A model generated the notes under the pieces. It searched no databases. It had not been told where the DNA came from and was given only the letters and a program-made list of their open reading frames with translations. From assembly GCA_964492495.1 (NCBI GenBank), contig CAZBKJ010000005.1:1-53279 (forward strand): a stretch of DNA of 53,279 bases. The letters run 5' to 3'. Positions 31,625-40,399 of the stretch are shown piece by piece; positions within the stretch are counted from its first letter, which is position 1, and every line of letters begins with the position of its first letter. The translations under genes and the position numbers were made by a program. The DNA comes from CAZBKJ01 sp964492495. GTDB lineage: Bacteria > Patescibacteriota > Microgenomatia > UBA1400 > UBA12028.

Positions 31625-33487
31625 TTACTGACAGGTGATTTGTCCTGTCATGCCAGAATAATTTTGTAGTAGGTATTCTTTGCCATCAAGTCCTACGCCC
31701 ATAGCTCTATACGTTCCTGTTGTTAACTTAGCTGGTGGAACATATGCGAATCCATGTGCTGCTTGATTTCCACATTGCGTTGATACTCCTGCCTCGCGTC
31801 GTACATTTGCAGTCAATGTAGTTACCAATACATCGGTCGTTCCTGTCTTTCGATAAATTTTCACGAGCAGTGGACTGGTGTATGAAGCGCTGTCGCAAGC
31901 CCATCCTTGTATGAAGTTGCAGGTGAGGGCATCAAAATATCCTTTGACTTGTGAATTTTGAACTGTTGGTGGTTTGAGAGTTGGTATACTTCCTGCTCCA
32001 GCTCTCTCACAAGTATACACAGGACATGACTCTCTTCCTGGGGATGTTTTGAGATCAGTCTCAAACGGACAAGTCGGTGGTGTTGCGCATGTTGGTGGTG
32101 GTGTGCCACCTCCATTTGGCACACAAGCATACGAAGGGCAGGTGTTTGTTGAACCAGGCGCTGGATCACCAGTGAGCAAGGTACTTCCTTGTGGACACGT
32201 TGGGGCGGTTGCGCATGGGGTTGTTGATCCCGTTCCTGTCTCCCATGGACTACATGTCGTTTGTCCTGATGTTGATGTAGTACAGGCTCGGAATGTACAG
32301 ACATACTGTGCCCCTACTTCAGTGATCTTCACCGGTTGAAAACGTGGAGCATTTGGTTGCTCTGCTACTAAATTTAATGTCTGTAGAATTGTTGACCCTC
32401 GTTTGACATCACACTTGCCTTCATATTTTTTGGTGCCAGCAAGAGTGTTTGGTAACGGATTCACTCGGAACGTAATTCTGTCTCCATAGTAGTAGCCGCG
32501 TGCTGTTACCGATGTATTAACACCAGCCTTTGACCAGGAAATTCCTGGACATGAGAGAGGGGGGAGAGGAGTTGGAGGTGGGGACGGGGGGATGATTCCA
32601 CAAGCGACTCGTACATCAGTCTGTGTAAGTCCCTTTTGTGAGCCGTCAGGTTTCACGAGTGACCACGCTTGAATGCCGTTGCACAGTTGCATAGTGTATC
32701 CATTTTTTAGCAGTGGTCGTTTTGGCAGACAGTACTGAAATTCGGAAGCAGTCGTTCCTCCAACCATACAAGCAGAGAAAGGGGAGATAAATCCACATTC
32801 ACTTGTAGCAGGATCGCAGGTGCGATTTCCTACTGCAGGTCCGCATCTCTGTCCGCACTGCTGTTTTGTTCCACAAGAACAATTTGCTCCAGGAATTGTC
32901 TGTCCTGGTGTGCAACTCTTTGCTTCACACGTGCCATTTCGGCAGACAGTTTCAAAGCCGGCAGCGCTTGGGTTTTTACAATCATCATTTGTCTTACAAG
33001 ATGCTCCACAATTGAGTTTTGCGGGCGTAGGTTGTGGAAGAGATTGAGGAGGGAATTGCACTGAACCAGTGTTGGACCCTGAAGTTTCAGTACTGGTGTC
33101 TGTAGTATCTTGAGATGTAGTCTGACAAGTTCCATTCACTATTGCTTTTCCTGCGGGGCAACAGTATTGAGCCCATGCTCCATGAGCACCAGCACATGCT
33201 GTGGCGCCTCCTACATTAGCTGAAGTACAAACTCCTGATGCGCATGGAGGAAAACAACTATACCCACTTCCAGTGAATCCCATGTAAAACCCTGTGTTAC
33301 ATTCATATTTTATGTTCGATTGACTACCTTGAAAAGCACATTGGTGAGCATTTGCTGTTGACTCAATTGTCTCTACTTGATTGCCATAGCTACAGATAGG
33401 AAAGGTAGAGGGTGCTGCTTGAATAAGCTTTGCTGATCCTAATAAAAAAGAAAGGGTAAGAAAAAAGAGGATGAAGATATTTTTCAT
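31625..33487 (-). CDS. Large secreted Cys-rich surface protein with C-terminal GWACD-type domain
   Basis: The 620-residue product has a signal peptide (residues about 4-24) and a string of Cys-rich modules. One reads CGASCKTNDDCKNP, and another CSCGTKQQCGQRCGP; two Pro-rich stretches contain C-x-x-x-P-T-C-P repeats. The last 100 residues (about 515-620) contain CNFIQGWACDSASY, NVRREAGVSTQCG and AHGFAYVPP. This is a repeat-forming domain seen in many secreted bacterial proteins, often with peptidases or in surface proteins. No membrane anchor is visible at the C-terminus. It probably acts in attachment to other cells or matrix, which is inference. Confidence 0.75.
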   Translation of the reverse strand: MKNIFILFFLTLSFLLGSAKLIQAAPSTFPICSYGNQVETIESTANAHQCAFQGSQSNIKYECNTGFYMGFTGSGYSCFPPCASGVCTSANVGGATACAGAHGAWAQYCCPAGKAIVNGTCQTTSQDTTDTSTETSGSNTGSVQFPPQSLPQPTPAKLNCGASCKTNDDCKNPSAAGFETVCRNGTCEAKSCTPGQTIPGANCSCGTKQQCGQRCGPAVGNRTCDPATSECGFISPFSACMVGGTTASEFQYCLPKRPLLKNGYTMQLCNGIQAWSLVKPDGSQKGLTQTDVRVACGIIPPSPPPTPLPPLSCPGISWSKAGVNTSVTARGYYYGDRITFRVNPLPNTLAGTKKYEGKCDVKRGSTILQTLNLVAEQPNAPRFQPVKITEVGAQYVCTFRACTTSTSGQTTCSPWETGTGSTTPCATAPTCPQGSTLLTGDPAPGSTNTCPSYACVPNGGGTPPPTCATPPTCPFETDLKTSPGRESCPVYTCERAGAGSIPTLKPPTVQNSQVKGYFDALTCNFIQGWACDSASYTSPLLVKIYRKTGTTDVLVTTLTANVRREAGVSTQCGNQAAHGFAYVPPAKLTTGTYRAMGVGLDGKEYLLQNYSGMTGQITCQ

Positions 33488-33595
33488 AGTAGGTGTATTT
33501 CCAATATCATCGTATTTGGTGCTTCTTGTAAAGTGGGAGTTTTCAGAAAGTCTTCAGAAATCAGAATAACCAAGAAATTTACTCTCCTTGTCGTG

Positions 33596-33601
33596 TATAC
33601 T
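33596..33601 (+). promoter_or_regulatory. -10 box of ddl
   Basis: TATACT preceded by GTG lies 23 nt before the ddl ATG. Here a real Shine-Dalgarno, AAAGGAG at 33613-33619, sits 5 nt before the start, so ddl has a short conventional leader, unlike many neighbours. Confidence 0.65.
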
Positions 33602-33624
33602 TTCACTCGTATAAAGGAGTTTGT

Positions 33625-34746
33625 ATGGCAAAACCTCGTCTTGGTGTGATATTTGGATCCAGATCTGTAGAACATGAAGTAAGTATCATCACTGCATGTC
33701 AGCTCATGAAAAATGCTGATCGTGAGAAATACAATGTTATTGCTCTCTATGTCGATAAAAAAGGGAATTGGTGGACTGGAGAGAAGACAACAACAATCGA
33801 AGGCTATAAGAATCAAAACTTAGAAAACCCTAGTGGGTTTGAAAAATACAACTTCTCTCCGAACCCAGAAATTGATCATGGAATCGATGTCGCGATTGTT
33901 TGTTGCCATGGAACTCTTGGAGAAGATGGAACAATTCAAGGATTATTGGAACTTGCAGGAATCCCTTATCAGGGTCCAGGAGTTTTGGGATCAGCAGTCT
34001 GCATGGACAAGATTATTACCAAGAAAATTTTGGAAGCTTCGCATATTCCTGTCGTGAATTTTCAGTGGTTCACCAAAAACAAATGGGAGGCAAACAAAGA
34101 GCAGGTTTTAGAAGAGCTACTCGATTCTGCAAATGAAGGACACAAAAAGCTGCAGTTTCCACTCTTTGTGAAACCAGCAAACTTAGGTTCAAGTGTTGGC
34201 ATCACAAAAGCTACTGACAGAAAATCGTTACAAGAGGCGATAGACGTTGCTGCTCAGTTTGATCGACGTATTTTGGTAGAACAAGGCGTCGAAGGAATGA
34301 AAGAAATCAATGTGTCTGTTCTAGGGTTTGAGGAATACGAAGCAAGTGTTCCGGAAGAACCAATTGCCTCTGGAGAAATTCTTTCGTATGCCGACAAATA
34401 TGAAGGTGGAGGCAAAAAAACAGGTGGCATGGCAAGTCTCAAACGCCGAATTCCAGCTCCTATTCCGATGAGTCTGACAAAAAAAATCCAAGAAGCGGCA
34501 ATCAAGGCAGCAAGACAGTGTGATGTGAGTGGTGTCGTCCGTTTAGACTTTTTAGTCAATGTTGGAACTGGTGAGTTTTGGCTCAATGAACTCAATACAA
34601 TTCCAGGGTCGATGTCCTTTTATCTCTGGGAGGCGAGTGGTGTCTCGTACCCACAACTCATTGATCGACTGGTAGAGATTGCGCATGCGCGCCAAAAGTC
34701 TCGTCTGGGAAACGTGACGTCTATTCAAACCACGATTATCAAATGA
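33625..34746 (+). CDS. ddl: D-alanine--D-alanine ligase
   Basis: Ddl makes the D-Ala-D-Ala dipeptide of peptidoglycan. The 373-residue ATP-grasp enzyme has GSRSVEHEVSI (with the Glu that binds the first D-Ala), VCCHGTLGEDGTIQGLLEL, VKPANLGSSVGI, a long insert of about 30 residues in the middle domain as in VanA-type long forms, and VVRLDFLVN ending in FWLNELNTIPGSM with the metal ligands. A Lys replacing the usual Tyr in the active-site loop (Y versus F) cannot be judged by eye. D-Ala-D-Ala is the default product. Confidence 0.95.
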   Translation: MAKPRLGVIFGSRSVEHEVSIITACQLMKNADREKYNVIALYVDKKGNWWTGEKTTTIEGYKNQNLENPSGFEKYNFSPNPEIDHGIDVAIVCCHGTLGEDGTIQGLLELAGIPYQGPGVLGSAVCMDKIITKKILEASHIPVVNFQWFTKNKWEANKEQVLEELLDSANEGHKKLQFPLFVKPANLGSSVGITKATDRKSLQEAIDVAAQFDRRILVEQGVEGMKEINVSVLGFEEYEASVPEEPIASGEILSYADKYEGGGKKTGGMASLKRRIPAPIPMSLTKKIQEAAIKAARQCDVSGVVRLDFLVNVGTGEFWLNELNTIPGSMSFYLWEASGVSYPQLIDRLVEIAHARQKSRLGNVTSIQTTIIK

Positions 34747-34757
34747 TAAATTGACTC

Positions 34758-35162
34758 TTATTCTTCCACGAGAAGCCACCACAAGAAGCTTTCTCCCCAG
34801 GTAAGTAAGAAGGAGAACAGAAAATACGTCCAAAACATTTTAAGGTTTATTGCTGGAATGAGAATCTTTCCTATCTGCAGTTGTGAAAAGGACGCTGGAT
34901 CCAAATGAAATCCTGGAATAAACAGAATCACAATTAACACCACCGCGATGTTGAGAACCCAAGAAAAAAGTCCGAGCGTCACGATATTGATGGGAAGCCA
35001 GAGAATCTTTAGAATTGGTCGACCAATACGATCAAGTAAATAGAACGCAACACCGCAAGTAATAAGGATGTGCGTTCCATCAATGCGTACCCATGAAAAA
35101 ATGTGATCAAGGATAAACAACGTCAAAACTGTCAGAAATAATCCACGAATAATTGTTCGCAT
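34758..35162 (-). CDS. Phage-holin-IV-like membrane protein (four helices)
   Basis: The 134-residue protein has four hydrophobic helices and the family blocks LLDRIGRPILKILWLPINIVTLGLFSWVLN, which match the widespread membrane family annotated as holin superfamily IV. Most members are not phage genes, and function is unknown. It lies convergent to ddl and just upstream of uvrC's end, with 23 nt between. Confidence 0.8.
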   Translation of the reverse strand: MRTIIRGLFLTVLTLFILDHIFSWVRIDGTHILITCGVAFYLLDRIGRPILKILWLPINIVTLGLFSWVLNIAVVLIVILFIPGFHLDPASFSQLQIGKILIPAINLKMFWTYFLFSFLLTWGESFLWWLLVEE

Positions 35163-35185
35163 GTATGAAAAGCATACTATATTTC

Positions 35186-36574
35186 CTAGGTGAGAAAGGC
35201 TTTGTTTCTTTTGATGATGTGCAGTCGTTTCGCAAAACGATGTGATTCATCACGAATACTTTGTAGTAATCGCGTAGCCGGGAGTTCTGCGTCCAGGAGA
35301 ATTTCTTTGTATGTCACGTCAAATTGATTTGCTTTTGCATGTTTGATAATTGGGATCAGAAGTCGATCGGGTTTTTTTGCCAGCGAAACTACCACACTTG
35401 GCCACTGCCAAACTGACAGCACGCTTTTTAACTGTCCTTTTCCACCGTCAATGAGAATCATATCCGGAATGCCCCATTCAGGGTGGTTTTGTCTTCGTGT
35501 AAGTGCTTCACGAAGCATGGCAAAGTCATTTGGGGTTGAGAGTGTTTTAATGCCAAAATGTTTGTACTCGCTATGTGCCATTTTCCCGTCGATTGCTGTC
35601 ACCATTGAGCAACTTGCATTTGTCCCCTGGATATTACTTATGTCATAGCCTTCTATTCGAGAAAACGGCGCAGAAGCGGGGAGTGAAAGATATTGCCTCA
35701 AAATTGATCGCAAACTGACAATCGCTTCTTCTTCCAATTTGTTTGTCAAACTTGGAATCGTCATATCTGGCCGAAGTCTATACTTGGGAGAAGTAACGAC
35801 AATGAGCGCCTCTAGCTGATCACGAACCTGTCCGGCTTTTTCAAATTGATGATCGGTACTGAATGTTTCAATATCTTTTGTGAATTCTTTCACCAGTTCA
35901 CTCGTTTTCCCACGAAGGAACTTTTTCAAACACACAACCATTTCATGATAATCTTCCTCTGAAATTTTTCCTATGCACGCCCCAGAACACAAACCAAGAT
36001 GATAGTAGAAACAAGGTTTTAGGTTTTGCGTTGTCAGTGCAAGATCTGGTAAGGGCTTGTCACACCATTTGAAGATTCGACGAGCAATTTCGAGCACTTG
36101 TCGTACTTTGTACCCTGATTGATAGGGGCCAAAAGTGGTCCACTTTTCCTGGCTTCGAAGGATTTCTGGTTTCCTTGCTGTGAAGATTTTAGGAAACTTT
36201 CCTTGTCCGATACAGATATACAAATTTGATTTGTCATCTTTAAGGAGAATATTAAAAGCAGGTTGGTATCTCTTAATGAGCTCCGCCTCTACAAGTAGAG
36301 CTTCGAGTTCACTACCGAGTTCTTGCCACTTTACCGTGTGGAGTTGTGAAAGGAGTTTTCCAATTTGCGGTCTATCATCCTCGTGCTTTGCGTACTGGGA
36401 AAGTCTATTTTTAAGTACCTTTGCTTTGCCCACATACAATACCGTTTCATTTCCATCGAGGAACCAGTAGACGCCTGGTGATAATGGCACAGATGCACGC
36501 ACTTGTTCCCACCACGGTGGCAACGATGATGAGGAGGGCATTTTGCTTGAGGGTGCTGGCGATGGTTGTGTCAT
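35186..36574 (-). CDS. uvrC: UvrC-type excinuclease, short form
   Basis: UvrC cuts both sides of a lesion in nucleotide-excision repair. The product has the GIY-YIG nuclease domain (SPGVYWFLDG and VLYVGKAKVLKNRL), the Cys-containing CFYYHLGLCSGACIG block, a UVR motif near residue 225, and the RNase-H-like nuclease half (EGYDISNIQGTNASCSMV and DMILIDGGKGQL). At 462 residues it is shorter than the usual 600 and stops after HRFAKRLHIIKRNK, so the C-terminal helix-hairpin-helix DNA-binding domain is absent. The start is uncertain: 36574, 36541, or GTGs at 36502 and 36490. All overlap the upstream transglutaminase gene, by 44 to 128 nt. Confidence 0.88.
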   Translation of the reverse strand: MTQPSPAPSSKMPSSSSLPPWWEQVRASVPLSPGVYWFLDGNETVLYVGKAKVLKNRLSQYAKHEDDRPQIGKLLSQLHTVKWQELGSELEALLVEAELIKRYQPAFNILLKDDKSNLYICIGQGKFPKIFTARKPEILRSQEKWTTFGPYQSGYKVRQVLEIARRIFKWCDKPLPDLALTTQNLKPCFYYHLGLCSGACIGKISEEDYHEMVVCLKKFLRGKTSELVKEFTKDIETFSTDHQFEKAGQVRDQLEALIVVTSPKYRLRPDMTIPSLTNKLEEEAIVSLRSILRQYLSLPASAPFSRIEGYDISNIQGTNASCSMVTAIDGKMAHSEYKHFGIKTLSTPNDFAMLREALTRRQNHPEWGIPDMILIDGGKGQLKSVLSVWQWPSVVVSLAKKPDRLLIPIIKHAKANQFDVTYKEILLDAELPATRLLQSIRDESHRFAKRLHIIKRNKAFLT

Positions 36575-38306
36575 GACTAAACTTGTTTCCAGCTACATTG
36601 ATTTGAATGTTGGTTTTGTAGTTGGAGAAAATATTTCCGTGGGGCAATTGTACAGGAATTTCGATGGTCTGCCCTGGGAGGAAACTCGATTGTACCGAAA
36701 GTTCTCGAATTCCAGAAGAGTTTTGGATACGGACAGTAACAGGGACATCATAGTGAGCTTGAAGCGTCGTATTGGTAATTTGCAAAATATGACTGTTTCG
36801 TAGGCCAAACAAAGCACTAGGACGCAGCGTAAACTGTGTTTCATACGTTGGTTGGTACTCAGGAAACTCAGAAACAAATTCGACTTGGATATCTTTTGTT
36901 TGATTTTCATCATAGGCATACATCCCAGCAGCAAGAGGGGAAGTACTAGAAATTCCTTGTCTGACAAATGCAATGTGTCCGAAATCAAGTCGATGAAAAT
37001 AATCAACTCCACCAGTAGTGTCTTCCCAAGTTGGATCAACACTTACCCACTTTCCACTAGTTTCGTCCCAGTATTCTGGCCAAGCATGAAGAACATCGCG
37101 TACTCGGCCTAATGGGCGTAACTCTTCATTATGAGAATATGCGTATCCAGTCACAACACGTGCTGGAATTCCCGCCGCTCGGGAAAGCGCCACAAAAAGA
37201 TCACTATACTCAAGACAGGCAGCATGTCCTGGATTTTCTAAAGCCTCCAGTGCACCGAGGCGTTTATATCCTTGCGAGATTCTACTTGAGTCATAAAACA
37301 GTGTTGATACGACATAGTCATATATTTTTTCAGGAGTTTTCAGCTCTTTTGCGAGTCGTTCAATTTTTCCGTCACGAGATTGCCAATGCTCAGATTCACG
37401 AAGATAATCTGAGATGTTTGGTTTTTGACTGGACGCATGTTCTTGTGGTTTTAAAGTAATAACTGCATGAGCTTTTGCTGTAATGTCTATGCGCTGTCCT
37501 GGATCAAGTTCATAAGAAGCAAGCCAGTTTCCATCCTTGTCGGCAGTAATTTCTTTGGGGGCAGGTGTGATCTCGTCATAGTAGAGTCGTTGATAGTGTC
37601 CATCTGAAGGGAGCGCGATAGATGTTTTACCCCGAACGCTATTGGTATTTTCTAAGTGGTACTGCAATGAAAGCTTTGCAATTTGCTTCGATCCAAACAG
37701 TAAACTTACCCCCTCTTCCTGTCCTGTATTTTTGAACGTGATGATATTCTTTTTATCCAAGGAAGCTGTTACAAACTGCGATGGGTACGCAAAAGCAGGT
37801 TGCCCATGTGCTTCGTCCACAACAACGTTGACAGTATATGTGCGAAACTCTTTCCCATCCGCAAGTTTTGGAATGTTGAGTTCGATGGTATTGCCAACTT
37901 GAATTGCAAAATCCTTCGCATCGTACTCCACTGTTATTGTTCTTTGCTTATCTTTGCCTATGACTTTGTCAGAGAATGGAAAGGATACTGTGGTTTTGTT
38001 TCCATGCGTTGAAAGCGTTGGTTCAATTGATTTATTGAGGCTTGTTACTCGTACGTTTTCAATACGCGTACTTCCAATGTCAAAAGCATATTTGGTTGCA
38101 TAGACCGTAGAAACCGTATTTGTCATCACAAATACTTGTTTGACGTGAACGGTGTCATTTTTTTGGATCGTGTACGTGTTTTCAAGGTCAATAAAAAAAT
38201 CACCCTGTGCAGATACCTGACTGAAGGAAAAAGAAAAAAAGAAGAACGTTACAATGCTTATGACCCAAAGATAGCGGTGAAACGTTGATAAAATTCGCAC
38301 GAACAT
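36447..38306 (-). CDS. Exported transglutaminase-like membrane protein
   Basis: The 619-residue protein has a signal peptide (about 8-33), a large beta-rich ectodomain, and a transglutaminase/protease-like core around residues 335-440. The core has the catalytic Cys in HAACLEYSDLFVALSRAAG, the His in LHAWPEYW and the Asp in WVSVDPTWED. A C-terminal membrane helix (about 590-612) follows, with a basic tail RRLLVPRWK that anchors it. It probably cleaves or cross-links peptides at the cell surface. The start at 38306 has TATAAT 7 nt upstream. Its last 128 nt overlap the longest uvrC reading frame. Confidence 0.85.
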   Translation of the reverse strand: MFVRILSTFHRYLWVISIVTFFFFSFSFSQVSAQGDFFIDLENTYTIQKNDTVHVKQVFVMTNTVSTVYATKYAFDIGSTRIENVRVTSLNKSIEPTLSTHGNKTTVSFPFSDKVIGKDKQRTITVEYDAKDFAIQVGNTIELNIPKLADGKEFRTYTVNVVVDEAHGQPAFAYPSQFVTASLDKKNIITFKNTGQEEGVSLLFGSKQIAKLSLQYHLENTNSVRGKTSIALPSDGHYQRLYYDEITPAPKEITADKDGNWLASYELDPGQRIDITAKAHAVITLKPQEHASSQKPNISDYLRESEHWQSRDGKIERLAKELKTPEKIYDYVVSTLFYDSSRISQGYKRLGALEALENPGHAACLEYSDLFVALSRAAGIPARVVTGYAYSHNEELRPLGRVRDVLHAWPEYWDETSGKWVSVDPTWEDTTGGVDYFHRLDFGHIAFVRQGISSTSPLAAGMYAYDENQTKDIQVEFVSEFPEYQPTYETQFTLRPSALFGLRNSHILQITNTTLQAHYDVPVTVRIQNSSGIRELSVQSSFLPGQTIEIPVQLPHGNIFSNYKTNIQINVAGNKFSHDTTIASTLKQNALLIIVATVVGTSACICAIITRRLLVPRWK

Positions 38307-38313
38307 TTTTCCT

Positions 38314-38319
38314 ATTATA
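38314..38319 (-). promoter_or_regulatory. -10 box, probable leaderless promoter of the transglutaminase-like gene
   Basis: A perfect TATAAT on the minus strand ends 7 nt before the ATG at 38306. It is part of a compact divergent promoter shared with dnaG. Confidence 0.65.
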
Positions 38320-38360
38320 TAGTACCAAAATAAAATACGAAAAACGGCTCAAGTATTTGC

Positions 38361-38366
38361 TATACT
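38361..38366 (+). promoter_or_regulatory. -10 box, probable leaderless promoter of dnaG
   Basis: TATACT preceded by TTGC ends 6 nt before the dnaG ATG at 38373. The two divergent start codons are only 66 bp apart. Confidence 0.65.
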
Positions 38367-38372
38367 GCACCT

Positions 38373-40142
38373 ATGCAATCAGAGATTTTACGAGTAAAAG
38401 AAGCAGTTGATATTGTGGCATTAATTGGTGAGAGAGTAAAGCTTACACGTGCTGGGAAAAACTTCAAAGGTTTGTGTCCATTTCATAGCGAAAAGTCTCC
38501 CTCTTTTTTTGTTACTCCTGAACTGGGCAGGTATAAGTGCTTTGGATGTCAGGAGGCAGGAGACTGTTTTACTTTTTTGCAAAAAGTGGAAGGAATTTCT
38601 TTTGCTGAAAGCCTGCGGGAATTGGCAAAACGTGCTGGAATTACACTCTCAAATGTCCCTTTAACGCCAGAAGACAAAAAGAAGGACAAGCTTCTTGAAA
38701 TTTTGTCACTCACAAGCGCTTTTTATCACTATATTTTGACGGAACACAAGCTTGGAGAGCCAGCACGCAAATACTTAGAAGAGCGAGGCATTCATCAAGA
38801 CACAATCAAGCTCTTTCAACTAGGATTTGCCCCTGATTCATGGGAAGGACTCACGTCCTATCTTGTACGAAAAAAACAGTTTTCTGAAACAGATGTTATT
38901 GATGTCGGTCTTATCCTTCGATCTCAAAAAGGAAGAGTGTATGACCGCTTCCGGGGACGAATTATGTTCCCACTTTCAACTCCAAGAGGGCAGGTTGTTG
39001 GTTTTTCAGGAAGGCTGCTCGAAAAAAACGCCAAAGAAGCAAAGTATATTAATAATCCAGAAACGAGTCTGTATCATAAAAGTGAGTTACTCTTTGGATA
39101 CTCTCAACTCTCCAGCCGAATTCGTCAGGAAGGGGAAGTGATTGTCTGTGAAGGTGAGTTTGACGTGATCAGTAGTGTTCAGGCACATGTGGATAATGTT
39201 GTTGCAATCAAGGGATCTGCGCTTACACAACAACAAATTAAAACCCTTTCCTATAGTGCAAGTAAAGTGCTCCTTGCGCTTGATGCTGACTCCGCAGGCA
39301 TAGAGGCCACAAAACGAGCGATCCGTGTTGTTGTTGAAAGTGGTTTGGATGTACAACTGCGAGTGCTCCCCCTTGAGGGAGGAAAAGATCCTGATGAAAT
39401 TGCCAAAGAAAATCCAGCGAAGTGGCGAGAGACGGTAAAAACTAGCGTCAGTGTGTATGAGTATCTCATTTCTGTTGCCTTTACTCGGTCTAACCCAAAG
39501 ACGGGAGATGGAAAAAGAGAAATCACGCAGGAACTCGCACCTTTACTCTCTCAAATTCCCAATGCTGTTGAACAAGCGCACTATATCCAGCAAGTTGCAA
39601 AGCGTTTGGGCGTATCAGAGCAAATTTTTCTTCAGGAGATGCAAAAAGCAAAAACTGAAAAAGTTTTTGGTTTAAAACTATCAAAGACTCCAAAAAAACA
39701 AAAAGAGACTCCTCATTCACGGTACGAAGTACTGGAAAAATACTTATTTATTCAGTTGCTTGGAAGTGATCAAAGTGAGTTCTTCAGTCGTTTTGAACTA
39801 CTAAGAAAAAGCCAAGTCTTCCAAGGCTCCTACGAGAGACTTCTAGAAAGCTTGGCTGCAATTCCCGGAGCGTTCAATCCCGCAAGTGTCGTTACTGCTC
39901 TGCCTCCCGAACTTGTGGATGTCTATACCACGCTCTACATGGAAAGTACTCTGGAGCAATCAAATAGGGAAAATCCTGATGAATTTAGCTCAATCTTGCA
40001 AAAGTTGCAAGAAATACGAGCGAAGGAAAAAGTGAAGCACATCGCAACACGCATAGGAGAAATTGAATCAAAGGAAAAACTCACAGAGGATGAGGAAGCA
40101 GAGCTCAAAAAACTTCGACATTCATTGGTATCTGTATCGTAA
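38373..40142 (+). CDS. dnaG: DNA primase
   Basis: DnaG makes RNA primers at the replication fork. The 589-residue product has the CHC2 zinc finger (Cys35, His38, Cys56, Cys59 in CPFH and CFGC), the primase core with DRFRGRIMFPL, and the Toprim domain with VIVCEGEFDVIS, AIKGSALT and LLALDADSAGIEA. The C-terminal DnaB-interaction part is divergent, as usual. It is followed by rpoD, the classic dnaG-rpoD order of the macromolecular synthesis operon, but a 257-bp structured gap separates them. Confidence 0.97.
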   Translation: MQSEILRVKEAVDIVALIGERVKLTRAGKNFKGLCPFHSEKSPSFFVTPELGRYKCFGCQEAGDCFTFLQKVEGISFAESLRELAKRAGITLSNVPLTPEDKKKDKLLEILSLTSAFYHYILTEHKLGEPARKYLEERGIHQDTIKLFQLGFAPDSWEGLTSYLVRKKQFSETDVIDVGLILRSQKGRVYDRFRGRIMFPLSTPRGQVVGFSGRLLEKNAKEAKYINNPETSLYHKSELLFGYSQLSSRIRQEGEVIVCEGEFDVISSVQAHVDNVVAIKGSALTQQQIKTLSYSASKVLLALDADSAGIEATKRAIRVVVESGLDVQLRVLPLEGGKDPDEIAKENPAKWRETVKTSVSVYEYLISVAFTRSNPKTGDGKREITQELAPLLSQIPNAVEQAHYIQQVAKRLGVSEQIFLQEMQKAKTEKVFGLKLSKTPKKQKETPHSRYEVLEKYLFIQLLGSDQSEFFSRFELLRKSQVFQGSYERLLESLAAIPGAFNPASVVTALPPELVDVYTTLYMESTLEQSNRENPDEFSSILQKLQEIRAKEKVKHIATRIGEIESKEKLTEDEEAELKKLRHSLVSVS

Positions 40143-40243
40143 AGAGTTCATAGGAAAACAGTGGGATGTGTTGCGTGTTCGAAACGAGAAAAAGGGTGCC
40201 ATCTATTCGCCAGCTCTTACTTGTATATATTTGAGTTTTCTTG

Positions 40244-40399
40244 TACACTATCGCCTGTACTCGTGCCTTAAGACCTAGGCTTTTAAAAGCCTCCTTGGAT
40301 GTGAATATATCCATCCTTTTTCCTCTCAAGGCACACTACAATACGTATTTCCACATACAACAATTCACCTGGCATGAGGAATAAGCCAGGTTTTCTTCT
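40244..40399 (+). ncRNA. Structured leader or small RNA upstream of rpoD
   Basis: A TACACT box at 40244-40249 predicts transcription from about 40256. The RNA can fold into a closed multi-branch: GTGCCTT (40263-40269) pairs with AAGGCAC (40328-40334) and encloses the perfect hairpin AGGCTTTTAAAAGCCT (40277-40292) and a GGATG/CATCC hairpin (about 40297-40316). A terminator-like hairpin follows, ACCTGGC (40367-40373) with GCCAGGT (40385-40391), running into TTTTCTTCT and ending at the rpoD ATG. It matches no RNA family I recognise. It could be an attenuating leader of rpoD or a separate RNA of about 140 nt. Confidence 0.55.

Noticed and set aside
31861..32339. Open frames on both strands opposite or out of frame with the Cys-rich gene at 31625
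   Set aside because: They are shadows of a Cys/Pro/Thr-rich coding region and have no motifs or start signals.
34758..35162. Prophage holin
   Set aside because: The holin-IV label is a family name; there are no phage structural, integrase or lysis genes around it.
40244..40399. 6S RNA, SRP RNA or RNase P RNA
   Set aside because: No long single rod with central bubble, no SRP GGAA-loop helix and no RNase P conserved blocks were seen; the multi-branch fold differs.
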